From Rhodopirellula sp. (lineage in GTDB: Bacteria; Planctomycetota; Planctomycetia; Pirellulales; Pirellulaceae): 12,599 bases of DNA. Location: the NCBI GenBank assembly GCA_003513555.1, contig DOPG01000434.1, forward strand, positions 1-12,599, read 5' to 3'. The translations under genes and the position numbers were made by a program. Shown one piece after another: positions 1 through 6,606 of the stretch (positions are counted from its first letter, which is position 1; every line of letters begins with the position of its first letter). Under the pieces are notes generated by a model. That model did not search any database. It was not told the origin of the DNA and saw nothing but the letters and a program-made list of their open reading frames with translations.

Positions 1-2
1 TC

Positions 3-698
3 TATAATCTCGATCACACTACCTGGGACTATCCAGTTCAGCAGCCGTTCAAGATGCCAGGTGGTCAGCGAGCCGGTATTCTGACGCATCCGGCATGGTT
101 GATATCCTGGAGTGGGAACTTCGATAACGACCCAATTCGTCGTGGAAAGTGGATTCGCGAGCACCTGTTGGCTGACACGATTCCCGATGTTCCACTTGAT
201 GTGAATGCTGTTGTTCCAGAACACCGAGATCAATCGCTTCGTGAGCGGTTACGCGCTACGAGAGACGAGTACTGTTGGAAATGTCATCAGAGAATGGATC
301 CGCTGGGGTTTCCATTCGAGCAGTTTGATGACTTTGGTCGACACCGGGAGCGAGAAGTCTTGGGTGAGTTGTTGACTATTTTTCCGGAGCGACACATGGA
401 TGCACGAGTCACTGACATTGACACTCGTGGGCACATCGGCAACAGCGGTGATCGTCAGTTGGACGGAGATGTGAATGATGTGTTTGAACTGGTACAGCGA
501 TTGGGGAAGTCAGAGCGTGTTCGCCAGTCGTTCGTGAGGCACGCGTTTCGCTTTTGGCTAGGGCGAAACGAAACTTTGGGTGATTCACCCACCTTGATGG
601 CAGCTGACCAAGCGTATGTCAAACATGGTGGCAGCATGAAGGCGATGATCGCCTCGCTGTTGTCTTCAGATTCTTTCCTGTATCGAAAAACAGAATAA
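3..698 (+). CDS. DUF1588/DUF1585 C-terminal part of a DUF1592-family planctomycete cytochrome-like protein (5' truncated by window)
   Basis: The reading frame is open from the window edge, so the start lies outside. The visible 231 residues match the C-terminal half of the large secreted planctomycete proteins built from DUF1587, DUF1592, DUF1595, DUF1588 and DUF1585. The DUF1588 part is seen in RAGILTHPAWL and DPIRRGKWIREHLL, followed by CWKCHQRMDPLGF, a CxxCH motif (bases 273-287) of the kind that binds c-type haem. The DUF1585 part is the last 65 residues or so (VRQSFVRHAFRFWLGRNET to SSDSFLYR). The family is thought to be exported; its biochemical role is not established. It ends 3 nt before the DUF1552 gene, so the two are almost certainly co-transcribed. 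The linker between the two domains (about bases 350-470) is less typical than the rest. Confidence 0.9.
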   Translation, partial: YNLDHTTWDYPVQQPFKMPGGQRAGILTHPAWLISWSGNFDNDPIRRGKWIREHLLADTIPDVPLDVNAVVPEHRDQSLRERLRATRDEYCWKCHQRMDPLGFPFEQFDDFGRHREREVLGELLTIFPERHMDARVTDIDTRGHIGNSGDRQLDGDVNDVFELVQRLGKSERVRQSFVRHAFRFWLGRNETLGDSPTLMAADQAYVKHGGSMKAMIASLLSSDSFLYRKTE

Positions 699-701
699 AC
701 C

Positions 702-2132
702 ATGTCACAAAGAAATCGTCGAGCTATGCTCAGGACCGCCGCTGCTGCCACGGTGTCGCCACTGCTACTTCCGTTTCTCCAGCGCGTGGAAGCAGAGGCA
801 ACCGGTTTATCAAAGAGTCCACAACGTTTTTTGTTTGTCGTCAAGTGTAGTGGACTGACTCCAGCTGAGCTTGTACCAATTGGGCTGGCAGATGAATTGA
901 CTCAGGTAGGAACTGAGGAGGGTTCGCCTGCCGAACTCAAGCCGGTTGAATCGCTCCTTGACGTATCCCTTGCTGAACATGAGCTACCTGATTCACTTAA
1001 GTCGTTGACTGAACATCAAGATCACTTGACGATTCTACAGGGCCTATCTGGAAAGATGTGTAGGGGTGGTCATTCAGCCTGGTATGGAGCACTGGGGTGC
1101 TATCACACCGGGAGCGAAGGAAATCCCGGACGTGCTGCCAGTGCGACCGTAGACGGCATGCTCGCAAAGGCACTACCTTCTATTTTTCCACATGTAGGTT
1201 TGACGCTTGGTGGGAAGGTCTTGTCGGGTGTCAAAGATTCGGTTGTCTATCCGGGTATTTCCGCGATTGATGTGGATCGTCCTTTGCCTTATCAGGCTAG
1301 CCCGCTGATGGCGTATAAAAACTTGTTTGGCATTGCAGCCACAGGTGCAGATGGGAAAGCGGATAAACAATTGAGCGCGATGCTGCTGGACCATATGGTG
1401 GGTGATATTCAGAATTTGCAGCGGCAACTTGCCGGCACAGATCAACAGAAACTGGACCAGTACCTGCAAGCATTTGAAAGTCTCAGAAATCGACGTCGGC
1501 AGTTGGTGGGTCTTGAGGCAACGATTCGGCGTCATGCGCCGCAGGTGGATGACAAGTACAAGTCCAGTGTGGAAACGGATCGAATTGAGGCTCACTTTGA
1601 TATTGCATCGGCTGCCTTGATTGCCGGTTTGTCCAACGTTGTTACCATTCGGGCAGACACGCTGGATATCACGTATCGTGGGTTGGGAATCGAAAAACAT
1701 GTTCATGGCATTGGCCATGCAGAAACCGTTCCTGGGATGACTGCGGTAGAAGCGAGGAATCGGATCCGTCGTTTTCAAGTTGATCAGATAGCTAGGATTG
1801 CTGCGAAATTGAAAGCAGTGCCCGAAGGTAATGGGACGATGCTTGATAATACTCTGATTGTTTATTTGAGTGATGCTGCAGAAAAACACCATGGTAGCTG
1901 CAGCGAATGGCCCTTCGTGCTGGTCGGAGGAATCGCCGGTAAATTGAGGCGAACCGCTGGGGGACGATACTTACAGTATCCGGGATATGGAAAGTCAGGG
2001 CATCGGACCATTGCTTGTCTCTACAATTCCCTGCTCGAGACTGCCGGACGATCACGCGATGTTTTTGGCCGTTTCGATTTGAGTCTGGATGAGGATCAGC
2101 AGAAAGGACCACTGTCTGAATTGCTGGTTTGA
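702..2132 (+). CDS. DUF1552 domain protein, Tat-type signal (first copy)
   Basis: This 476-residue protein has the usual DUF1552 length. The N-terminus carries a twin-arginine-like signal (RNRRAMLRTAAAATVSPLLLPFL, residues 4-26), as is common in this family, so it is probably exported folded. Family features include the DHLTILQGLSG segment (107-117), a histidine cluster HVHGIGH (333-339), and the C-terminal block LDNTLIVYLSDAAEKHH followed by WPFVLVGGIAGKL (381-414). The conserved histidines suggest a metal or cofactor site, but that is inference. The start is the ATG 3 nt after the stop of the DUF1585 gene, and no independent ribosome binding site is needed. This is the standard partner of DUF1592-type proteins. 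It is clearly diverged from the second DUF1552 copy at 11017-12399. Function is unknown. Confidence 0.9.
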   Translation: MSQRNRRAMLRTAAAATVSPLLLPFLQRVEAEATGLSKSPQRFLFVVKCSGLTPAELVPIGLADELTQVGTEEGSPAELKPVESLLDVSLAEHELPDSLKSLTEHQDHLTILQGLSGKMCRGGHSAWYGALGCYHTGSEGNPGRAASATVDGMLAKALPSIFPHVGLTLGGKVLSGVKDSVVYPGISAIDVDRPLPYQASPLMAYKNLFGIAATGADGKADKQLSAMLLDHMVGDIQNLQRQLAGTDQQKLDQYLQAFESLRNRRRQLVGLEATIRRHAPQVDDKYKSSVETDRIEAHFDIASAALIAGLSNVVTIRADTLDITYRGLGIEKHVHGIGHAETVPGMTAVEARNRIRRFQVDQIARIAAKLKAVPEGNGTMLDNTLIVYLSDAAEKHHGSCSEWPFVLVGGIAGKLRRTAGGRYLQYPGYGKSGHRTIACLYNSLLETAGRSRDVFGRFDLSLDEDQQKGPLSELLV

Positions 2133-2154
2133 TGTGAATCGTCATGTAGAGAAA

Positions 2155-2213
2155 CCATCAGCCTTCATCGGTGGCCACTAATCACGTTGAAAGTTGGGCT
2201 GACAAGCTGATGG
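2155..2213. repeat. 8-bp inverted repeat between convergent genes
   Basis: CCATCAGC (2155-2162) and GCTGATGG (2206-2213) are perfect inverted copies. They lie in the 113-bp spacer between the + strand DUF1552 gene and the - strand phosphodiesterase gene, and a GTGGCCAC palindrome (2171-2178) sits between the arms. The 43-nt loop is long and neither side has a T-run, so a terminator role is only a possibility. Confidence 0.25.
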
Positions 2214-2245
2214 CAAACTAGAACCAATGTGATACGAGGGCTCGA

Positions 2246-3013
2246 TCAGAGTCGCAGTGGAGGAGTTGCTGAGTCGCGGCTTGCACAGTAAACGGGAAAA
2301 CGGTCACCTAACAATCGGCGGTGCGTTTCGATTGCCAATTCTGGCGTATTGCTTTCTTCAGAAAGGTGTGCCAAACATGCCCATTGAAGTTTTGGCGATG
2401 CAGCACGTTGCAATAATTCAGCGGCATCAAGATTCGAAATGTGTCCTTGCGAACCGCGAATCCTTGCTTTGAGACTCTCGGGATAGAAGCTGCCCGCCAA
2501 CATCTCAAGGTCGTGATTGCTTTCGATGAAAACTGCATCCAATTGTGGAAGAATTTCGTCAAGTTCGTCAAAAGCGTGCCCCAGGTCGGTGAGAATGCCA
2601 ACCTTGTGCATGCCATCATCGATTACAAAAACTACGCCATCTGCTGCATCGTGAGGTGTCTGGATTGTTTGAATCTGAACGTCTCCTACCGAAAACGTTG
2701 ACCCGGCGTCGAAATGCCTGATGTCGTTCATCTTTCCGAGTCGGATCTTCTGCTGAGCGACAGCCAGAGTGGCCCGCGTAACGTAAATGGGAAGACCATA
2801 CTTGCGTTGGTAGATTCCCATTCCTACCGCGTGATCGCGATGATCATGAGAAATGATCAGAGCATCAATGTCCCGAATGTTTCGACCGTGCTCCGCCAAG
2901 CGGCTTTCAGCTTGAATGCCACTGATCCCAGCATCAAACAACAACTGCCTGCCAGCAGCTTCGACGTAAATGCAGTTGCCACTGCTGCCGGATTGCAATG
3001 CGATCACTTCCAT
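2246..3013 (-). CDS. Metallo-beta-lactamase-fold phosphodiesterase, YycJ/WalJ-like
   Basis: This is a 255-residue cytoplasmic MBL-fold hydrolase with no signal peptide. The zinc motif is canonical HxHxDH (HDHRDH, residues 56-61), followed by further metal ligands: TPHD (His121), TDLGH (Asp143) and CLAHLSEESN (His216). The start MEVIALQSGSSGNC and the GHISN and LSEESNTPE motifs are typical of the YycJ/WalJ and phosphoribosyl cyclic phosphodiesterase-like branch, which acts on phosphodiester bonds in nucleotides or nucleic acid. The real substrate cannot be read from sequence. The frame extends upstream to an ATG at 3058 (15 more residues) and another at 3025. I chose 3013 because homologues begin with the first beta strand there. 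The gene is convergent with the DUF1552 gene and appears monocistronic. Confidence 0.88.
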   Translation of the reverse strand: MEVIALQSGSSGNCIYVEAAGRQLLFDAGISGIQAESRLAEHGRNIRDIDALIISHDHRDHAVGMGIYQRKYGLPIYVTRATLAVAQQKIRLGKMNDIRHFDAGSTFSVGDVQIQTIQTPHDAADGVVFVIDDGMHKVGILTDLGHAFDELDEILPQLDAVFIESNHDLEMLAGSFYPESLKARIRGSQGHISNLDAAELLQRAASPKLQWACLAHLSEESNTPELAIETHRRLLGDRFPVYCASRDSATPPLRL

Positions 3014-3020
3014 GCAAAGG

Positions 3021-3050
3021 ATCATAATCTGCTTTAACTCATTCAGGCAA
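3021..3050 (-). promoter_or_regulatory. Possible sigma70-type promoter of the phosphodiesterase gene
   Basis: Read on the minus strand, TTGCCT (3045-3050) and TATGAT (3021-3026) are separated by 18 nt, close to a -35/-10 pair. The transcription start would fall almost on the ATG at 3013, giving a leaderless or nearly leaderless mRNA and making the upstream ATGs unlikely starts. This rests on consensus match only. Confidence 0.3.
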
Positions 3051-3058
3051 TCCGTCAA

Positions 3059-3571
3059 AGCATCACGTCATTGAGTCGCATGCTAGTCGATGGTCGATTT
3101 TGCTTTCATTTTTGGATCAGGTTTGCGTTATTCTGCAGATAGAGCACGTCGCGAACGACGCACGCTACATGTTTGTGCTTGGAAATAATTCGGCCAAGCA
3201 GAATTATTCTGAGCCAATATGCTGCAGGAGATTCATCACCCCTATCAGATGGCGCGCCAGGAAGTATCGATTGGGGGCAGATGGCCGGAGGTTGCTTCCT
3301 GCTGATTATATCTTGGCAGGAACGATGAGGAATTGCATTTCGCGGTCATTGGAATCACCGCCGTTGTATACTAAAGCAGCAACAACGCAAGCAACTATGA
3401 ATTCAATGGCGTGTGCGGTTATGATGCGATGGGGCAGTTAGGTTCACTGACCGGGATGAAGAATTTATGAGCACGCGTGATACCGTCATTACGAAGTGCG
3501 GTGATTGTGGTTAAGGATGTTGTTTCTTTAGCATGAGCCGGAATACGATTGTGGTTACAGGTTGGATTTCA
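3059..3571. other. Gene-poor stretch upstream of the repeat protein
   Basis: No recognisable gene is present. A + strand frame at 3100-3441 (113 codons) has no signal, no domain I recognise and a composition unlike its neighbours, so I do not call it. An A/T-rich perfect 8-bp hairpin (AATAATTC 3184-3191, GAATTATT 3201-3208, 9-nt loop) has no obvious role. The last 70 bp carry a direct repeat that may be regulatory, listed separately. Confidence 0.5.
3503..3557 (+). repeat. 11-bp direct repeat GATTGTGGTTA upstream of the repeat-protein gene
   Basis: Two perfect copies of GATTGTGGTTA lie at 3503-3513 and 3547-3557, 44 bp apart start to start, or roughly four helical turns. The second copy ends 14 bp before the chosen start codon at 3572. 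The arrangement would suit a pair of regulator-binding sites, but no regulator is identifiable in the window. Confidence 0.3.
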
Positions 3572-3997
3572 ATGAAACAAATATTGGCAGTGAGTTTGAT
3601 TTTTCTGAGCATGATGTGCGGTGGTTTGTCGGTAAACGCTGACATCACGATCAGAAAGTCTGGAGCGCTTGTATGGACGGTGGATGGGAAAGGTGCGATA
3701 CGCGAGCGAGGAAGGAAAGTGGGCAGCATTGATGCCAGTGGTAAGGTTCGAAAAAATGGCGCCTTGACCGGGGAAGTTGAATCGGGCGGCACCATTCGTC
3801 GGTCAGGAGCAAAAATTGGAAGCGTTGACTCCAGCGGGAAAGTCCGTAAACAAGGTCGCTTAATCGGTGAGGTTAGCAGTGGGGGGACGATCCGTCAGAG
3901 TGGTAGTTTGTGGGGCAGTAGTTCAAACTGCTGCGACGATCAGGGACGCCGTCAAGTGGTTGCAGTGATTGTCTTCTTCGGTGGGTTTTTAAATTAA
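3572..3997 (+). CDS. Small exported protein with six 16-residue beta-type repeats
   Basis: The product has 141 residues. Residues 1-23 (MKQILAVSLIFLSMMCGGLSVNA) form a classical Sec signal peptide with an A-D cleavage site, so I prefer this ATG to the in-frame one at 3533, which would bury the signal. Residues 26-121 are six consecutive units of exactly 16 residues with the pattern xIRxxGxxxGxVxxxG, for example TIRRSGAKIGSVDSSG and KVRKQGRLIGEVSSGG. Units 3 and 5 and units 4 and 6 match best, pointing to a 32-residue duplication. The sixth unit ends in CC, followed by DDQGRRQ and a hydrophobic tail (VVAVIVFFGGF). The pattern recalls the '5-fold beta-flower' proteins of Bacteroidetes and planctomycetes, but I am not certain of that family. 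It is probably periplasmic or surface-located; function is unknown. It has no operon partner. Confidence 0.8.
   Translation: MKQILAVSLIFLSMMCGGLSVNADITIRKSGALVWTVDGKGAIRERGRKVGSIDASGKVRKNGALTGEVESGGTIRRSGAKIGSVDSSGKVRKQGRLIGEVSSGGTIRQSGSLWGSSSNCCDDQGRRQVVAVIVFFGGFLN
3647..3934 (+). repeat. Coding tandem repeat, six 48-bp units
   Basis: This is the DNA segment encoding the six 16-residue units. The periodicity is clear at protein level, while the nucleotide copies have diverged (compare unit 2, from base 3695, with unit 4, from base 3791). It is therefore an old expansion kept by selection on the protein, not a recent slippage array. Confidence 0.8.
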
Positions 3998-4549
3998 AAC
4001 GGGATGTCCGATCGGGCGGCGCAGTTCGCGCCAATGAATGGTTCTTGATCCAGCGTTCGTGTTTTTTCGTGGGTATGCTGCTGGCAACACGGTGCGGCCA
4101 AAACAGAGGCGTTCACAGAACGAACTTCAGGAAGCATTTCAGGGTCACCGCCTTTCAAGATTGGAACTCCGTGTCATCAACTGATGTCGTCCCAAAGCAA
4201 ATCCATCAACGCGCTTGGTTTGCTGCAAAACGATGGCTGCCAGGCAGTCGGGGTAGCCCTGAATGATCTGCTGAGGGAGTATGAATACCTGATCGGAGCA
4301 GTCGAAGCTGACGACTTCCGATTTAGGGTCTGGGCCGATTGATGTGGGGTAAAGAGTCTGGTGATTTATGAAGGGGGCGTTCTCGAAACAGATTTCTGGA
4401 ATTAGGAAGCCAGCTGACTGCGACTGGCTATCAAATTCAGTTGGCTGATTGGGAAACAGTCCAACAACACCAAGAGTCCAGCCACAACGAAGGATGTGAT
4501 TTCGTGTGACGTTATGTTGGTCCGAAAATCTGACTCGGGCGGCAGCCGA
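3998..4549. other. Gene-poor convergent spacer with long open frames on both strands, possible gene remnant
   Basis: No recognised gene is present. A minus-strand frame stays open for 134 codons (4145-4549) directly after, and in frame with, the stop of the 4550-5032 gene, but has no ATG until near its end. In the same codon register the plus strand is open from about 4053 to 4342, with an ATG at 4184 giving a 52-codon peptide (MSSQSKSINALGLL to FRFRVWAD). Neither matches a family I know. They could be decayed coding sequence or chance. A weak inverted repeat (AGCCAGCTG 4408-4416, CAGTTGGCT 4438-4446, one G-T pair) might act as a terminator for the minus-strand gene only if readthrough reaches it. 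Confidence 0.4.
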
Positions 4550-5032
4550 TTAGCGACTGAATCCGCCAATGGATCGATTGAATTTCGCTCCGAGTGGACT
4601 CAGCGAATTCTTGACATTCGCATCGGGATTGCCAAAGACCTCGAAGCTTTCTATTTCAATCATCCCTAGCAATCTTTCTGCAAATTTCTCACCGAAGGTT
4701 TTAGTGTGAATCATTACGGCTTCAGAGTTGGCGTAATGCTCGAAGAAATAGCACTTCTTGCCATCCGCTGAAATTGACCAGTCATAAGCCAGTGTTTCTG
4801 GTTCATTATTCTTGGTGTTCTTCACCATCTCGGCGTTGATTTGTTTCAAGGCATCGAGCTGTCCTTCTTTTATATTCGTCGTGATGAGCCAGTAGACATG
4901 CTCAGAATTTTTTATCTTCTGTTTGGATTCGGTTGCGATGGTTTGTCCGTCACTGCCTAGGTTTACGAAAAGGTTAAGAAAAAGCAGTGCCAAGGTGGAA
5001 TTTATTAATAACGGTTTGCAGTACTTCATCAT
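4550..5032 (-). CDS. Exported antibiotic-biosynthesis-monooxygenase-like (dimeric alpha/beta barrel) protein
   Basis: The product has 160 residues. Residues 5-30 form a signal peptide (hydrophobic core LLINSTLALLFLNLFVNLG). Residues 46-135 fit the small ferredoxin-like ABM fold: the first strand VYWLITTNIKEGQ, a helix around LDALKQINAEMV, the central YDWSISADGKKCYFFEHYANSEAV segment, and a final strand IESFEVFGNP. Cytoplasmic relatives act as quinol or haem-degrading monooxygenases or simply bind hydrophobic ligands. This exported form, with its conserved tail ending GGFSR, is uncharacterised as far as I know. Either of the two adjacent ATGs could be the start. The upstream region has only a weak purine stretch (AGAGAA). 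It is flanked by gene-poor DNA and a pseudogene, so context gives no function. Confidence 0.75.
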   Translation of the reverse strand: MMKYCKPLLINSTLALLFLNLFVNLGSDGQTIATESKQKIKNSEHVYWLITTNIKEGQLDALKQINAEMVKNTKNNEPETLAYDWSISADGKKCYFFEHYANSEAVMIHTKTFGEKFAERLLGMIEIESFEVFGNPDANVKNSLSPLGAKFNRSIGGFSR

Positions 5033-5173
5033 CTGATTCTCTGTGAGTTAGGTAAAACGTTTGCATGTTCTGATTATAGTAGACAGCCTGACTCATGTAA
5101 TTAGCTTTGAATAATTGGGAAGAGATTCCATCCGTTGACCGACTTGAGTTTTTACGCCGCGATTCTGGCTAAT

Positions 5174-6283
5174 CTATTTCAGTTGAAATTTGCGAGAATG
5201 TGGTTGTCTGCTCGTCATGAACAAAGATTGTTTTGGGATGGAAAGAATGAAGGCGGTTACGGCAGACGCTGAAATGCGCGAGTCAGCTCCGTATCCAGCA
5301 TTACCTCGATTGGTTTGGTAGTAAAAACTGTTGTCGGTGCATGGTGGCAAAGTGAACCACCAGCGTTTCTTATCCATTTAAACGCTGGAAGCTGGCCGGA
5401 TCATGAAAAACGGTCAGCGCTGCGGAACCCATGCCTATGAGGGGAGACCCATGGGGATCCGGGAAACTCTTGGGGTGAGTAACTATGATCTTCGCGTGAA
5501 TTGGCGCGCGGCTGTGATGCGCGGGAGAGGGAATAAGGGCTGATGGCATTTACGATTCCAGCAGCACCAGTGCGGTCCATCTCCGTCCAATTGTTCTGGC
5601 CGGTCGCTTCATTTGCTTACCATCTGTAGCCGCAGCGCGAGCCAAAAAGTCATGGGCAAACAGGTGCCGTTCACGCTCGACTTTGACATCACAGTGGTTC
5701 CTTAATGCGAAGGCCAGTGCTCCCTGTCCGGTGAGCACGCGGATTGGGTCATAACCCTCAATGCCTGGATTCTGCCTCCAGCCCCCATGAGGGCTCATCT
5801 TGGTTCTTTGCAAGTCCTATGGACGCTTTTTCTGACATTGGCGTCCATCTGTGATAGATCTGCGTACTGACACGAAACAAGAAAATCGTGGACTTCCTGC
5901 ACTTCTCTCAATACCCATTTCTCGTCAGTCGCAAGATAGTATTCACTCATCACAATGGCACCAGCCATGTACCGTCAATTGATCAACCATGATTGGTCTT
6001 TGGATGTAGTGGTTGCAGCGCGGTATTTTACATCCTTGCGTACCAAATCCGGATCCTCGGGAGTCTAGTTGAGGCCTCACATCCTACTCACTCCGCCAGC
6101 GGACTGGTGAACCCACGATTTGTACATCTGTCCGCGTGAGTGCCACAGCCCCCAACCGTAGGCAATCGTCGAAGGTCCTTGTTTTTCTCGCAGCACAACA
6201 TGGATGGGCTTCAATGAATAGAACCGTGAGCATGTGGCGGTTGATGAGGGATTCACACCGTTCATGTCTGAAAAAAGGATCAT
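5174..6283 (-). pseudogene. Decayed gene for a DUF6288-like planctomycete protein
   Basis: Collinear blocks of one protein appear in shifting frames on the minus strand. Block 1 (6283-5795) contains EYYLATDEKWVLREVQE and CQYADLSQMDA, but the frame is cut by TGA (6077-6079), TAG (6065-6067) and TGA (5975-5977). Block 2 (5813 to about 5600), in another frame, reads HGGWRQNPGIEGYDPIRVL then TGQGALAFAL. Block 3 (about 5592-5515), shifted again, reads MDRTGAAGIVNAISPY. Block 4 (about 5458-5373) reads PHGSPLIGMGSAAL and DPASFQRL, ending at TAA (5370-5372). Block 5 (5377-5174) reads WWFTLPPCTDNSFYYQ, NAGYGADSR and SAVTAFILSIPK. Their order matches the C-terminal region of planctomycete DUF6288 proteins as I remember them. 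At least three frameshifts and three nonsense codons make a functional product impossible. The 6283-6080 part is assigned only because it continues in the frame of block 1. The family name is less certain than the pseudogene call. Confidence 0.82.
5428..5455. repeat. Short inverted repeat inside the pseudogene
   Basis: CCCATG (5428-5433) and CATGGG (5450-5455) can pair, and flanking GGA (5424-5426) and TCC (5458-5460) can extend the stem across an internal loop. It lies in pseudogene block 4 and is probably leftover coding sequence, not a functional RNA element. Confidence 0.3.
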
Positions 6284-6606
6284 TGATCGTCGACTTTCAG
6301 TGTAAAGAAGAGGCAGAGCCCGCTTGGGACCCGTGAGTTTTCAGGTTCAGCAAAGAGTTATTTTCGTAAATCAGAAGAAATTTATGGAATTGTTTTGGGC
6401 ATCAGGGCGGACAAGTTCGCATTAACTTCTATGGGCAGGCTTTCCAGAGGGAAGGTAAAAGGTGCAAATAGTGAGAGTGAGAGTGACTGTGTGGCGCGAT
6501 TGTCGGTTGGGAAGTCAGCATCTCATGATGCTTGCCGTGGCCACCGCAGCAGTCACTTCCGCATGAAAGAAATTGTGATTTCCGCATTTGAATAGGACGT
6601 CTACGG
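6284..6606. other. Divergent spacer between the pseudogene and the 565-aa gene
   Basis: This stretch should carry the promoter of the gene at 6607, but I see no convincing -35/-10 pair. A short GTGAGA repeat tract lies at 6471-6490. AGGA at 6594-6597, 9 nt before the ATG, is a reasonable ribosome binding site. The N-terminal end of the decayed minus-strand gene may extend into this region, but I cannot recognise it. Short open frames on both strands are not supported as genes. Confidence 0.5.

Noticed and set aside
1173..1892. 239-codon minus-strand frame inside the first DUF1552 gene
   Set aside because: It lies antisense to a well-supported gene and shows no domain or signal; it is a shadow frame.
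3100..3441. 113-codon open frame on the + strand upstream of the repeat protein
   Set aside because: No signal peptide, domain or ribosome binding site, and a composition rich in Arg, Cys and Met without internal order. It reads like a chance frame.
3533..3571. Upstream ATG for the repeat protein
   Set aside because: It would add 13 residues in front of a typical signal peptide, and the second GATTGTGGTTA repeat overlaps this stretch.
5174..5377. Stand-alone 67-aa gene on the minus strand
   Set aside because: It is the C-terminal block of the same decayed gene, and its ATG is merely an internal codon after a frameshift.
5400..5530. Structured RNA or group II intron-like segment suggested by GC-rich inverted repeats
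   Set aside because: The stretch is explained by pseudogene block 4, and no intron landmark (boundary motif, domain V, reverse transcriptase) is present.
5550..5813. Stand-alone 87-aa gene on the minus strand
   Set aside because: It is one block of the decayed DUF6288-like gene. The next block continues in a shifted frame (MDRTGAAGIVNAIS).
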